DNA from: Compostimonas suwonensis
GTDB lineage: Bacteria > Actinomycetota > Actinomycetes > Actinomycetales > Microbacteriaceae
Assembly: GCF_002797855.1 (NCBI RefSeq)
Contig: NZ_PGFB01000003.1
Span: 124,001 to 188,000, forward strand
Length of the DNA: 64,000 bases
Direction: 5' to 3'
The notes beneath the pieces were generated by a model. That model did not search any database and was not told the DNA's origin. It saw nothing but the letters and a program-made list of their open reading frames with translations. The translations under genes and the position numbers were made by a program. Position 1 is the stretch's first letter; every line of letters starts with the position of its first letter. This document shows positions 1 to 10,631 of the stretch, one piece after another.

Positions 1-1
1 C

Positions 2-1033
2 GACCGCGCCAAGAAGCTCTTCGGCGCCGAGTACGCGAACGTGCAGCCGCACTCGGGCGCCTCCGCGAACGCGGCCGTGCTCTCGGCCGTCGCGACCCCC
101 GGCGACACGATCCTCGGCCTCGAGCTCTCGCACGGCGGCCACCTCACCCACGGCATGAAGCTCAACTTCTCGGGCAAGCTCTACAACGCCGTCTCCTACG
201 GCGTCGACCCGGAGACCTTCCTCGTCGACATGGACGTCGTGCGCGACAAGGCCCTCGAGCACAAGCCCCGCGTCATCATCGCCGGCTGGTCGGCCTACCC
301 GCGCCACCTCGACTTCGCGGCGTTCCGCGCGATCGCCGACGAGGTGGGCGCCACGCTCTGGGTCGACATGGCGCACTTCGCCGGACTCGTCGCGGCAGGC
401 CTGCATCCGTCGCCCGTGCCCTACGCCGACGTCGTGAGCTCGACCGTGCACAAGACGATCGGCGGCCCGCGCTCGGGCTTCATCGTGAGCCGTGACACCG
501 AGCTCGCCAAGAAGCTCAACTCGAACGTCTTCCCCGGCCAGCAGGGCGGCCCGCTCATGCACGTCATCGCGGCCAAGGCGACGGCGTTCAAGCTCGCCGG
601 CACGGAGGAGTTCCGCGACCGGCAGGAGCGCACCATCCGAGGCGCCGCCATCCTCGCCGACCGCCTGACCGCCGACGACTCGAAGGCCGACGGCGTCGAC
701 GTGCTCACCGGAGGCACCGACGTGCACCTCGTCCTCGCCGACCTGCGCGACTCGCCGCTCGACGGCCAGCAGGCCGAAGACGTGCTGCACGAGGTCGGCA
801 TCACGGTCAACCGCAACGCGGTTCCCTTCGACCCGCGCCCGCCCATGGTCACCTCGGGTCTGCGCATCGGAACGCCCGCACTCGCGACCCGCGGCTTCGG
901 CGACGCCGAGTTCACCGAGGTCGCCGACATCATCGCGCTGGCCCTCAAGCCGGGCGCGGATGTCGCGGCTCTCCGCGCGCGCGTGAAGAACCTCACGGGC
1001 GCCTTCCCGCTCTACCCGGGCCTGCAGCAGTGA
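2..1033 (+). CDS. glyA: Serine hydroxymethyltransferase, 5' end outside the window
   Basis: This PLP enzyme interconverts serine and glycine and loads the one-carbon unit onto tetrahydrofolate in the cytosol. The frame is open to the window edge, so 343 C-terminal residues of a usual ~425 are seen. The PLP-binding lysine sits in STVHKT (AAG at 452-454), preceded by the [11 protein letters not shown] stretch and followed by the [11 protein letters not shown] loop, all typical of the family. The stop overlaps the start of folD by 4 bp (GTGA), so the two one-carbon genes are translationally coupled. The true start lies upstream of base 1. Confidence 0.96.
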   Translation, partial: DRAKKLFGAEYANVQPHSGASANAAVLSAVATPGDTILGLELSHGGHLTHGMKLNFSGKLYNAVSYGVDPETFLVDMDVVRDKALEHKPRVIIAGWSAYPRHLDFAAFRAIADEVGATLWVDMAHFAGLVAAGLHPSPVPYADVVSSTVHKTIGGPRSGFIVSRDTELAKKLNSNVFPGQQGGPLMHVIAAKATAFKLAGTEEFRDRQERTIRGAAILADRLTADDSKADGVDVLTGGTDVHLVLADLRDSPLDGQQAEDVLHEVGITVNRNAVPFDPRPPMVTSGLRIGTPALATRGFGDAEFTEVADIIALALKPGADVAALRARVKNLTGAFPLYPGLQQ

Positions 1034-1935
1034 CCGCCGTCGTCCTCGACGGCGTCGCGACCGCATCCGCCGTCAAGTCGGAGCTCATCGAGCGCATCAC
1101 TGCGCTCAAGGCCCAGGGCGTCGTCCCCGGCCTCGGCACGCTGCTGGTGGGCGACGACCCAGGCTCGCGCTCCTACGTCGCGGGCAAGCACCGCGACTGC
1201 GCGGAGGTCGGCATCGAGTCGATCCGCATCGACCTGCCGGAGACGGCGTCGGCGGCCGACATCCGCGCGGCCATCGCCGATCTCAACGCGAGCCCCTCGG
1301 TCACCGGCTACATCATCCAGCTGCCGTTGCCGAAGGGCATCGACGAGAACGCGATGCTCGAGCTCATCGACCCCGCGAAGGATGCCGACGGCCTGCACCC
1401 GACGAACCTCGGCCGGCTCGTGCTCGGCGTCGACGGCGAGCTCGACTCGCCGCTGCCCTGCACCCCGGCCGGCATCGTCGAGATGCTCACCCGCTACGGG
1501 GTCTCGATCCCGGGCACGCACGTCGTTGTGGTCGGCCGCGGGCTGACCGTCGGACGCCCGCTCGGTCTGCTGCTCACCCGCAAAGGCGTCGACGCCACAG
1601 TGACACTCACCCACTCGCGCACGGTCGACCTGGCCGCCGAGGTGCGCCGTGCCGACGTCGTCGTCGCGGCGGTCGGCGTGCCCGCTCTCATCAAGCCCGA
1701 CTGGGTGAAGCCCGGCGCCGCGGTGCTCGACGTGGGCATCACTCGTGTCGTCGACGACGAGACGGGCAAGGCGAAGCTCACGGGCGACGTCGACCCGGCT
1801 GTCGCCGAGGTCGCCGGCTTCCTGTCTCCCGTGCCGGGAGGCGTGGGCCCGATGACCCGCGCGATGCTGCTCGCGAACGTCGTCGAGGCCGCAGAGCGTG
1901 CGGTGCGCGAGCGGGCTGCGGCGCAGGGCTCGTGA
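1030..1935 (+). CDS. folD: Bifunctional methylenetetrahydrofolate dehydrogenase/cyclohydrolase
   Basis: FolD oxidises 5,10-methylene-THF to methenyl-THF with NADP and hydrolyses it to 10-formyl-THF, using the product of the preceding glyA. The 301-residue length is normal. Visible marks are the SYVAGK segment with the catalytic lysine, the [10 protein letters not shown] signature, the nucleotide-binding [14 protein letters not shown] loop and the C-terminal [10 protein letters not shown] motif. The GTG start overlaps the glyA stop, which fixes the start. Confidence 0.97.
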   Translation: MTAVVLDGVATASAVKSELIERITALKAQGVVPGLGTLLVGDDPGSRSYVAGKHRDCAEVGIESIRIDLPETASAADIRAAIADLNASPSVTGYIIQLPLPKGIDENAMLELIDPAKDADGLHPTNLGRLVLGVDGELDSPLPCTPAGIVEMLTRYGVSIPGTHVVVVGRGLTVGRPLGLLLTRKGVDATVTLTHSRTVDLAAEVRRADVVVAAVGVPALIKPDWVKPGAAVLDVGITRVVDDETGKAKLTGDVDPAVAEVAGFLSPVPGGVGPMTRAMLLANVVEAAERAVRERAAAQGS

Positions 1936-1943
1936 GCTGAATC

Positions 1944-2426
1944 GTGACGATCTCGAGTCATCCGGCCGTCGACCGCGTCGAGGCGGCACTGCGTGCCTCG
2001 GGCGTGGTCGGGGAGGTGCGGTGGCTGGATGCCGCGACCCCGACCGCCGCGGACGCCGCCGCAGCCCTCGGCGTCGAGGTCGGGGCCATCGCCAACTCGC
2101 TCGTGTTCACCCTCGACGGTGAGCCCGTGCTCGTGATGACCTCGGGCCGGCACCGCGTGGACACCGCCTGGCTGGGCGCGCAGCTCGGCGGCTCGCTCGA
2201 ACGGGCCTCGGCTGCGACCGTCAAGGCGGCCACCGGTCAGGTCATCGGCGGGGTCGCGCCGCTCGGGCATCCGGCTCCTCTGCGCACCTTCGTCGACACC
2301 GCGCTCGCCGACTACCCGCAGCTGTGGGCCGCCGCCGGCCACGCGCACACGATCTTCCCGCTCTCGTACGCCGAGCTCGTGCGGGTCACCTCGGGCGCCG
2401 AGACCGCGGTCGAGCCGCCCCTCTGA
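1944..2426 (+). CDS. YbaK/EbsC-type aminoacyl-tRNA deacylase
   Basis: A 160-residue single-domain protein of the YbaK/ProX trans-editing family, which hydrolyses mischarged Cys- or Ala-tRNA(Pro). The family pattern is seen as the N-terminal helix, the IANSLVF strand, the lysine-bearing ATVKAATGQVIGGVAPLG core and the C-terminal GHAHTIFPLSYAEL segment. It starts at GTG 8 nt after folD and is probably co-transcribed with it. The ribosome site is weak. Substrate specificity cannot be read from sequence. Confidence 0.88.
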   Translation: MTISSHPAVDRVEAALRASGVVGEVRWLDAATPTAADAAAALGVEVGAIANSLVFTLDGEPVLVMTSGRHRVDTAWLGAQLGGSLERASAATVKAATGQVIGGVAPLGHPAPLRTFVDTALADYPQLWAAAGHAHTIFPLSYAELVRVTSGAETAVEPPL

Positions 2427-2431
2427 GCTTC

Positions 2432-2495
2432 GCGGCGCACGCTGTTCGTCGCGGCGCATCGGCGAAGGTGCGCCACGACGAACAGCGTGCGCCGC
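2432..2495. repeat. Long intergenic palindrome (27-bp arms)
   Basis: Arms at 2432-2458 and 2469-2495 are complementary over 27 bp with one mismatch around a 10-nt loop. It fills most of the gap between the convergent ybaK-like and carbonic anhydrase genes and could terminate transcription in both directions, although neither side has a clear T-run. Confidence 0.85.
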
Positions 2496-2504
2496 GAGCC
2501 TCGG

Positions 2505-3035
2505 TCAGGCCTGGGCGTGCAGGGCGGCGAGGGTGCGGTAGGTGGCCGCGTTGCGACGGATGCCGGCGAGCTCCCCGTCGCCGAGCTCGCGTTTGACCCG
2601 CCCCGGCACGCCGGCCACGAGCGATCCGGGCGGCACGACGGTGCCCTCGAGCAGCACGGTGCCGGCGGCGATGAGCGAGCCGGCTCCGATCACGGCGCCG
2701 TTGAGCACGGTCGCGCCCATGCCCACGAGCACGTCGTCGCCGATCGTGCAGCCGTGCAGCACGGCGCCGTGGCCGACGGAGACGCCGCGGCCGATCGTGA
2801 GCGGAAAGCCCACGTCGACGTGCAGCGAGCAGTTGTCCTGGATGTTCGAGCCCTCGCCGAGCTCGATCGTCTCCGACTCGCTGCGCAGCACGGAGTTGTA
2901 CCAGACGCTCGACTCGTCGTGCAGCACGACGTTGCCGACGATCACGGCGCCGGGCGCCGTCCACGCCGTCTCGGCGATCGACGGGGTGCCCTCGTGCGGA
3001 AGGCTGAGAACTCGGGATTCGGGGGAACTCGTCAT
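2505..3035 (-). CDS. Gamma-class carbonic anhydrase-like hexapeptide-repeat protein
   Basis: A 176-residue left-handed beta-helix protein built of hexapeptide repeats, as in YrdA and gamma-carbonic anhydrases. The three metal-ligand histidines of that class appear present: one in CSLHVDV and two in VGHGAVLHGC. The C-terminal GVPGRVKREL turn and helix are typical. The ATG at 3033-3035 is preferred over a start 45 nt upstream because homology begins at LSLPHEG and AGGA lies just ahead of it. CO2 hydration is an inference; many YrdA-type members have no proven activity. Confidence 0.9.
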   Translation of the reverse strand: MTSSPESRVLSLPHEGTPSIAETAWTAPGAVIVGNVVLHDESSVWYNSVLRSESETIELGEGSNIQDNCSLHVDVGFPLTIGRGVSVGHGAVLHGCTIGDDVLVGMGATVLNGAVIGAGSLIAAGTVLLEGTVVPPGSLVAGVPGRVKRELGDGELAGIRRNAATYRTLAALHAQA

Positions 3036-3078
3036 CCTTCGATCCTGCCGCACCCTTTCCCTCCAACCCTCCAACCCC

Positions 3079-3163
3079 ACTCAAAACGACGGAGATTCTG
3101 CCCTGAGAGGCGCCGGATGCCGCGAAAACGGCCGTTTAAGCCAAAAACTCCGTCGTTTTGAGT
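3079..3163. repeat. ACGACGGAG-type intergenic palindrome, copy 1
   Basis: Perfect 16-bp arms ACTCAAAACGACGGAG (3079-3094) and its complement (3148-3163) enclose 53 nt. The same arm recurs at 30275-30358 and 46758-46840. It lies between galK (3' side) and the start of the carbonic anhydrase gene. Confidence 0.9.
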
Positions 3164-3197
3164 AACCAACGAGCAAGGGGGGAGGGGGACGGGCGGG

Positions 3198-4354
<1,157 letters not shown>

Positions 4355-4358
<4 letters not shown>

Positions 4359-5476
4359 ACCGGATTGGCCTTTCGTGCTCGCTCGATGCCGTCGCGCAGC
4401 AGCTCCGCTGAGGTCTCGGGGGCGACATCCCCAATGAATGCTCCCATGGCCGACTCGGATCCCGCGAGGAATTTGAGCTTGTCGACCGCCCGCCGCGGCG
4501 AGGTCACCTGCAGCATGAGGCGGATGTCGCCGCGCCGCACGTTCACGGGCGCCTGATGCCACGCCGCGATGTACGGCGTCGGTGTCTCGTACAGCGCGTC
4601 GATGCCCCGCAGAAGCTCCAGGTAGAGCACGGCGAGCTCGTCGCGCTCGGTGTCGCTCGTCTCGGCGAGGTCGGCGATCTGCCGGTTCGGCAGCAGGTGC
4701 GCCTCGATGGGCCAGCGGGCGGCGAAGGGCACGAAGGCGGTCCAGTGCTCGCCGGCGAGGAGCACGCGCTCGGAGGAGCGCTCGCTCTCGAGGATGTCGG
4801 CGAAGAGCGTGGGGCCGTAGGAGTCGATCGAGGAGATGAGCCTGGTCGTGCGCGGCGTCACGTAGGGGTAGGAGTAGATCTGCCCGTGCGGATGCCGGAG
4901 GGTCACCCCGATAGCCTCGCCGCGGTTCTCGAAGGGGAACACCTGCTGCACCCCGGGCAGAGCCGAGAGCGCGGCCGTGCGGTCGGCCCAGGCCTCGATC
5001 ACGGTGCGCGCGCGGGACCGGCTCACGCTGCCGAAGGAGCCCTCGTGCTCGGGGCTGAAGCAGACGACCTCGCAGCGGCCGACCGAGGTGCGGCTGCGCC
5101 CGAGCCCGATCTCGCTCAGGTCGGCCAGGTCGCGGGGCGCGTTCTCGTCGACGAGCAGCGGCCCGAACGAGGGCGACTTGTTCTCGAAGACGGCCACGTC
5201 GTAGTTGCTCGGCACCTCGGAGGGGTTGCCGGGGGAGGCCGGGGCGAGCGGGTCGAGCTCGGCGGGCGGCAGGAAGGCGCGGTTCTGGCGGGCGGAGGCG
5301 ATCGACACCCACTCGCCGGTGAGCGCGTCCTGCCGCATGCTGGCCGTCGCCGGCCGGGGTGCGGGCTCGCGCAGATCGGGCAAGCGATCGGGCGCCAGGG
5401 TCGTGTCGGCGTCGTCGAAGTAGATGAGCTCGCGACCGTCGGAGAGACGGTGCTCGCGCTTGGTGATGGTGCCCAC
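4355..5476 (-). CDS. galT: Galactose-1-phosphate uridylyltransferase
   Basis: GalT exchanges UMP between UDP-glucose and galactose-1-phosphate. The protein has 373 residues. The active-site triad HPHGQIYSYPY is visible, as are FENKSPSFGP and the C-terminal AAWHQAPV histidine motif. The GTG start has AAGGA 7 nt upstream. It is the first gene of galTK, divergent from a DeoR-type regulator. No galE lies nearby; an epimerase gene (galM-like) is on the other side of the regulator. Confidence 0.96.
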
Positions 5477-5557
5477 GAAGAGTCCTTAAGTGATGGCAGG
5501 ATGCGAAACTCGCACTTTCTATTTTACAAGAGAAACAAAGTAAATGAAGATTGAGTC
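5477..5557. promoter_or_regulatory. Divergent galT / DeoR-type regulator control region
   Basis: An AT-rich island in GC-rich surroundings lies between the two divergent starts. Two inverted CTTT-rich motifs face each other: CTTTCTATTTTAC (from 5515) on the plus strand and CTTTGTTTCTC on the minus strand, with ACTTT (5514-5518) and AAAGT (5537-5541) as outer arms. DeoR-family repressors bind such T-rich inverted motifs, so this is the probable operator of the adjacent regulator. Assignment is by position and composition only. Confidence 0.6.
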
Positions 5558-6361
5558 ATGACCGACGGCGAACCCCGAGCCCTGCCCGCCCTGCTGCGGC
5601 GCGAGCGTATGCTCGCGCTCGTCACCGAGCTCGGCTTCGTGACCGTCGGCGACCTCAGCCAGGCCCTCGGCGTCTCGCCCGTGACCGTGCGCGCCGACCT
5701 CGACGTGCTCGACGAGAGCAACGCCGTGCACCGGGTGCACGGCGGCGCGGTCGTCGGCAACCGCAGCCTCGCCCGCGAGCCCTCCTTCGAGGAGTCCCTC
5801 GAAGCCTCCGCGGCCGAGAAGCAGGCCATCGGCGCAGCGGCCGCCGCGCTCGTGCGCTCGGGCAACAGCGTCATCCTCGACGTCGGCACGACCGCGGCGG
5901 CCGTCGCCCGGGCGCTCGTGGCCCGCACCGAGCTCACGGATGTCGCGATCATCACCAACGGCCTGAACATCGCCCTCGAGCTGGAGCAGGCCATCCCGCG
6001 CTTCACGGTGCTCGTCACGGGCGGGACGCTGCGGCCCCGTCAGCACTCGCTCGTCAACCCGCTCGCCCAGACGATGCTGCGCGACATCCACGCCGACCTC
6101 GCCTTCCTCGGCTGCAACGGGGTCGACGCGGCCCGCGGGGTCACCAACGTGAACCTGCCCGAGACCGAGGTGAAGAGGATGATGCTCGCCGCCGCCACAC
6201 GCGGGGTCGTCGTCGCCGACTCCTCGAAGCTCGGAGAGGTGCACCTCGGCCGGATCGGCGGCATCGAGGAGTTCGCGACGCTCGTCACGGGCGCCGGGGC
6301 ATCCGCCGGCGTGCTCGACGAGCTGGGGGCCACAGGGCTCGAGATCGTGCGAGCCGGATGA
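5558..6361 (+). CDS. DeoR/GlpR-family transcriptional regulator of the galactose locus
   Basis: A 267-residue sugar-responsive repressor. The N-terminal DeoR helix-turn-helix (about residues 8-60, including VTVGDLSQALGVSPVTVRADLDVL) is followed by the signature VHRVHGGAV and the DeoR C-terminal sensor domain with DVGTTAAAVA and ITNGLNIA, the sugar-phosphate pocket region. It is divergent from galTK and upstream of an aldose epimerase, so a sugar phosphate such as galactose-1-phosphate is a plausible ligand. That ligand is an inference. Confidence 0.92.
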   Translation: MTDGEPRALPALLRRERMLALVTELGFVTVGDLSQALGVSPVTVRADLDVLDESNAVHRVHGGAVVGNRSLAREPSFEESLEASAAEKQAIGAAAAALVRSGNSVILDVGTTAAAVARALVARTELTDVAIITNGLNIALELEQAIPRFTVLVTGGTLRPRQHSLVNPLAQTMLRDIHADLAFLGCNGVDAARGVTNVNLPETEVKRMMLAAATRGVVVADSSKLGEVHLGRIGGIEEFATLVTGAGASAGVLDELGATGLEIVRAG

Positions 6362-6394
6362 GGTCGGCGCGGTGTCGCCGCTAGGCTGATTCGC

Positions 6395-7321
6395 ATGCGC
6401 GCACCCACCGGAGAACAGTACGAGCTCAGCCTGTCGACCCCGAGCGGCCCGCTCCGCGCGGTCATCACCGAGGTGGCCGCGGGCATCCGCGAGGTCACCC
6501 TCGGCGGCGTCGATCTCGCCCAGCCCTTCCCGCTCCAGTCGGTTCCGCCGCAGGGCGCCGGCATCGTGCTCGTGCCGTGGCCGAACCGCGTGAAAGACGG
6601 CGTGTGGTCGCTCGACGGCGCCCCGCAGCACCTGGCCATCACCGAGCCCGCGCGCGCCAACGCCATCCACGGCCTGCTGCGCTTCTCGCCCTACGACCTC
6701 GTCTCGCGCACCGAGAACGCCGTCACCCTCTCGGCGACGGTCTTCCCGCAGCTCGGCTACCCCTTCCTGCTCGACACGACCGTGAGCTACGAGCTCGTCG
6801 CCGACGGGCTCGACGTCACCCACACGGTCGTCAACGCCGGCACCGAGACGGCGCCCGTCGCCATCGGCGCCCACCCCTACTTCACGATCGGCGACGTGCC
6901 CGCCGCCGACCTGACCCTGCGAGTCGCCGCGAACACGCATTTCGAGGTCGACGAGCGGCTCAACGTCGTGAGCGAGCACCCCGTCGACCTCACCGAGTAC
7001 GACCTGCGGGCCGGAAAGGTGCTCGGAGACCTCTCCCTCGACGACGGCTGGGGGCAGACGGTCGTGCAGGGCGGCGAGAGCGTGCACTCGCTCACCGCGC
7101 CCGACGGCCGCAGCGTGGCGATGTGGGCCGACGAGAGCTTCGGATACGTGCAGGTCTACACGACCCGCACCTTCCCCGGCGCGGAGCTCGCCGTCGCCAT
7201 CGAGCCCATGACCGCCCCGACCAACGCCTTCAACTCGGGCGACGCGCTGCACTGGCTGGAGCCCGGCGAGGAGTGGTCGGTGCGCTGGGGGCTGCGGTTC
7301 TCGGGGTTCCCGGCCGTCTAG
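6395..7321 (+). CDS. galM: Aldose 1-epimerase family protein
   Basis: A 308-residue mutarotase-like beta-sandwich enzyme that would interconvert alpha and beta galactose before GalK. Catalytic-type residues are seen: histidine in NAIHGLLR, histidine in GAHPYF and glutamate in AIEPMTAPTNAF. TAGGCT at 6382-6387 lies 7 nt before the ATG with no Shine-Dalgarno, suggesting a leaderless transcript. It may be D-galactose mutarotase or a related hexose-6-phosphate epimerase; the locus favours galactose. Confidence 0.9.
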   Translation: MRAPTGEQYELSLSTPSGPLRAVITEVAAGIREVTLGGVDLAQPFPLQSVPPQGAGIVLVPWPNRVKDGVWSLDGAPQHLAITEPARANAIHGLLRFSPYDLVSRTENAVTLSATVFPQLGYPFLLDTTVSYELVADGLDVTHTVVNAGTETAPVAIGAHPYFTIGDVPAADLTLRVAANTHFEVDERLNVVSEHPVDLTEYDLRAGKVLGDLSLDDGWGQTVVQGGESVHSLTAPDGRSVAMWADESFGYVQVYTTRTFPGAELAVAIEPMTAPTNAFNSGDALHWLEPGEEWSVRWGLRFSGFPAV

Positions 7322-7518
7322 CTCGCTCGGCGGGCGCCGCTGCGACGGGCAGGATGAACCGGCCGACGTGCCGGGGCCGAGGCATCCGTTCGCGGCGGTT
7401 CGCCGATCGCCCCTGTTCTGCGCGCCCTCGGTTTCGGCGCGCGAAGGTCTGGTCAGCGGCATCCGCTCTCTCCTAGGGTGAGTGCAACGCGTGAGTGCTA
7501 CGCGAGCGAGGGGGCGTC

Positions 7519-9189
7519 GTGCGGATCCTGCCGGGACTGACGCTCCGCAACGCCGGGCGCGAGACGCTCGCGGGGGTGACCCTGCTGGCGATCGCGGTGC
7601 CGCTCAACATCGGCTACGCCCAGATCGCCGGTCTGCCGCCGACAGCGGGACTCTACGCCCTCGTCGTGCCGGCGATCGCCTACGCGCTCATCGTCTCGTC
7701 ACGGCAGCTCGTCGCGTCTCCGGATGCCGCGGCCGCCGCCCTCGTTGCCTCCTCGCTCGGCGGCCTCGCCGTGGCCGGCAGCGCCGACTACCTGACGCTC
7801 GCCTTCGCCCAGGCGATCATCTGCGGCGTCATCTTCGTGCTCTGCGCCGTGTTCAGGCTCGGGTTCCTCGCGAGCTTCCTCTCCAAGCCGATCCTCGTGG
7901 GCTTCGTCGGCGGCCTCGCCCTCGACATCCTCGTGAGCCAGACGGCGAAGATGCTCGGGGTGACGATCGACAGCGGCGGGGAGTTCGTCGAGAAGGTCGT
8001 CGACCTCGTGACCGGTCTGCCCACGCTCAACATCTGGGCGGTGCTCATCTCCTTCGCCTCGATCGCCGTGCTCGTGGTGGGCCGACGGCTCGCCCGTGCC
8101 GTGCCGTGGGCTCTCATCGTGCTCGTGCTCTCGACGGTGCTCGTGGTCACGACGGGGCTCGAGGCGGCCGGCGTCGCGGTGCTCGGCCCGGTGGACGCGG
8201 GGCCGCCCACCCTCACGTGGCCCGTTCTCGAGTGGAGCACGTGGCTGCAGCTCGTGCCGTCTGCGATCGCGCTCGCGATGGTCACGATGGCCGAGGGGCT
8301 GCTCGTGGCCCGCAGCTACGGCGAGAAGCGGGGGTACCGCACGAGCCCCGACCGCGACCTGCTCGCCTTCGGCGCCGCGAACGTCGCGGCCGGAGCGACG
8401 GGCGGCTTCACGGTCGGCTCCTCGACGTCGCGCACCGCGGCCATGGACCAGGCCGGATCGCGCACCCAGCTGCCCAGCATCGTGACCGCCGTCGGCACCC
8501 TCGCCCTCGTGATCTTCGGCACGGCGCTGCTCGAGCACATCCCCTCGCCCGCGATCGGAGCGATCGTCGCGGTCGCGATCGTGCCCCTGCTCGGCATCCG
8601 CGACTTCGTCTCGCTGTGGCGGCTGCAGAGGGTCGAGTTCGCGGTGGGCGCGGTCTGCTTCCTCGGAGCGCTGCTGCTCGGGCCGATCGCGGGCATCGTG
8701 CTCGCCTTCGTGCTCGCGCTGATCAACCTGGCCGGCCGCGCGGCGACCCCGGCGGTCGACATCCTGGGCGCCGACGACGCACCGGGCAGCTCGCTGCTGC
8801 CGGAGACGGCCCCGGGCGCGGTGACGGCTCCGGGTGTCGTCGTGCTGCGTTTCGCGGCGCCGTTGTTCTTCGCGAACGCCTCCGTCTTCGAAGACGCCGT
8901 GCGCAAGGCGGTCACGTCCGCGCCGCCGGGGCAGGTGCGGCATCTCGTGATCGACCTCGAGGCGGTGACCGACGTCGACGTGACCGGCTCGGAGGGTCTC
9001 GAGTCCGCGCGCCGCTGGCTCGGCGACCACGACGTCGCCCTGCACTACAGCCGGCTGCGCCCGGATCTGCGGCGGCAGCTCGCGCACTACGGCCTGCTCG
9101 ACGGCGTCGAGGTGTTCGGCACGAATCGGGCGGCGATCGACGCGCTCTCCGCGCCGGGACGGGCCCAGGATGCCGCGGCCGCCGACTAG
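7519..9189 (+). CDS. SulP/SLC26-family anion transporter with STAS domain
   Basis: About 556 residues: an N-terminal membrane domain of many hydrophobic segments (start to about residue 420) beginning RNAGRETLAGVTLLAIAVP, with SulP marks YAQIAGLPPTAGLYA and GSSTSRTA, then a cytosolic STAS domain with the DVDVTGSEGL phosphoserine-loop-like motif. Family members carry sulfate, bicarbonate or dicarboxylates. The GTG at 7519 has GAGGGGG upstream; a GTG at 7495 in the same frame is the alternative. The substrate is unknown and no sulfur genes adjoin. Confidence 0.93.
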   Translation: MRILPGLTLRNAGRETLAGVTLLAIAVPLNIGYAQIAGLPPTAGLYALVVPAIAYALIVSSRQLVASPDAAAAALVASSLGGLAVAGSADYLTLAFAQAIICGVIFVLCAVFRLGFLASFLSKPILVGFVGGLALDILVSQTAKMLGVTIDSGGEFVEKVVDLVTGLPTLNIWAVLISFASIAVLVVGRRLARAVPWALIVLVLSTVLVVTTGLEAAGVAVLGPVDAGPPTLTWPVLEWSTWLQLVPSAIALAMVTMAEGLLVARSYGEKRGYRTSPDRDLLAFGAANVAAGATGGFTVGSSTSRTAAMDQAGSRTQLPSIVTAVGTLALVIFGTALLEHIPSPAIGAIVAVAIVPLLGIRDFVSLWRLQRVEFAVGAVCFLGALLLGPIAGIVLAFVLALINLAGRAATPAVDILGADDAPGSSLLPETAPGAVTAPGVVVLRFAAPLFFANASVFEDAVRKAVTSAPPGQVRHLVIDLEAVTDVDVTGSEGLESARRWLGDHDVALHYSRLRPDLRRQLAHYGLLDGVEVFGTNRAAIDALSAPGRAQDAAAAD

Positions 9190-9315
9190 CCTCGCCCGGG
9201 TGCTTCCGCTCAGCCCGCCCTGCCGATAGTTTCGACAGCACACGGTCGTCATCGGCGGACTCCTCCTGAGGTCGCCCGGAGCCCATCCCGGGCCCGCGGC
9301 CGCGAAGGGGGAACC

Positions 9316-9987
9316 ATGGGCGGCGCACTCGGAGAAGCACTTCCTCTCGCTCTCGGCATCGCGGTCAGCCCGATCCCGATCATCGCCGCGATCCTCATGC
9401 TGCTCTCGCCGAAGGCGAAGGGAACGAGCGTCGGCTTTCTGCTCGGCTGGATGGTCGGCATCATCGTGGCCGTCACGGTCTTCACGCTCCTGTCGAACCT
9501 CATCCCGGCGAGCGACCCGAGCGATCCGAAGCCCACGGTCGGGGTCATCAAGATCGTGCTCGGCGTTCTTCTCCTGCTGCTCGCCGTGCGCCAGTGGCGC
9601 AGCCGCCCGAAGGAGGGCGCGACGGCCGCCCTGCCGAAGTGGATGGCGGCCATCGACACGATGACGACGCTGCGCGGCCTGGGGCTCGGCTTCCTGCTCT
9701 CGGCCGTGAATCCCAAGAACCTGCTCCTGGCCGTCGCCGCGGGCCTCGCGATCGGTGCCGACGACCTCGCCGTCGGCTCGACGGTGCTCGTCATCGTGAT
9801 CTTCACGATCATCGCCTCGTTGAGCATCGCCATCCCCGTGATCGCCTATCTGGTGGCGACGAAGCGCATGGAGGGCCCTCTCGAGCGGCTGCGCGGCTGG
9901 CTCGTGCAGAACAACGCCGTGGTCATGGGAGTGCTCCTGCTGGTGATGGGCGTTGTGGTGATCGGCAAGGGCATCGCGAACCTCTAA
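9316..9987 (+). CDS. GAP (Sap-type) family integral membrane protein
   Basis: A 223-residue protein with about six hydrophobic segments. The N-terminus ALGEALPLALGIAVSPIPII and the NPKNLLLAVAAG motif in the second half match the GAP/Sap family, related to the LysE-type superfamily. In mycobacteria such proteins help move glycolipids to the surface. The function here is not known. The ATG start has AAGGGGGAA upstream. It is a single gene behind the SulP gene. Confidence 0.86.
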   Translation: MGGALGEALPLALGIAVSPIPIIAAILMLLSPKAKGTSVGFLLGWMVGIIVAVTVFTLLSNLIPASDPSDPKPTVGVIKIVLGVLLLLLAVRQWRSRPKEGATAALPKWMAAIDTMTTLRGLGLGFLLSAVNPKNLLLAVAAGLAIGADDLAVGSTVLVIVIFTIIASLSIAIPVIAYLVATKRMEGPLERLRGWLVQNNAVVMGVLLLVMGVVVIGKGIANL

Positions 9988-10229
9988 GCTGCGACCTCCC
10001 CTCCACAGACCGCTCCGCGGGCCGGTTATCCACAGGAAAAATGCTCTCTGAACAGGGGATTGACCGCGAATCCGCTCCCCCTGGAGTGTCGGTGGCAAGC
10101 GCGACAATGGGCCCACGGATCGCCCCACGAGCGGATGCGGTCGTCGGCAGGGCACCCCGGCGGCGGCGTCATCCACGGCGGTCCCGAGCGCCCCGACGGG
10201 CGGGTCGCTCGGCAGAGGAGGGCCGCGCA

Positions 10230-10544
10230 GTGACCAGATACCGCCCCGCTTGGCAGCAGACGCCGTGCCCGCCGTGGTGCGTGCAGGAGCACGCCGACGC
10301 AGATCCGCCGGCCGACCGCCGCCATGTGGGCAGCGGCCACCCGGTGCCCGTGGTGCTCGCGCCCGGCGGCCGGGCGGTCGCGACATCCGCCGAGCTGAGC
10401 ATGATCGTCTGGCGGTTCGACGGCTCCCCGGAGACCTGGGTCTATCTCGGCGACGGCACCGGCCAGCGCATCGAGGTGAGCCTCGAGTCGGCCCGCCGGC
10501 TCTTCGCGCAGCTGCCCGGGCAGCTCGGCCGGGTCGTGCCGTGA
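10230..10544 (+). CDS. DUF6907-like small protein
   Basis: A 104-residue soluble protein. The N-terminal CPPWCVQEH cysteine/histidine motif, then DRRH and a strand-rich C-terminal half ending ESARRLFAQLP, is the pattern of DUF6907 proteins in actinobacteria. The GTG start is well supported by GAGGAGG 7 nt upstream. The conserved Cys/His suggests metal binding, but no function is known. The 242-nt upstream gap holds no other feature I can support. Confidence 0.8.
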   Translation: MTRYRPAWQQTPCPPWCVQEHADADPPADRRHVGSGHPVPVVLAPGGRAVATSAELSMIVWRFDGSPETWVYLGDGTGQRIEVSLESARRLFAQLPGQLGRVVP

Positions 10545-10631
10545 TGACACCGCTGCTCTCGACGAAGGGGCTCGCCCCGGAACGAGCCCGCGTCGTAGGC
10601 TGAACCCACGCGCGAGGGAGGGGAGGCCGAG

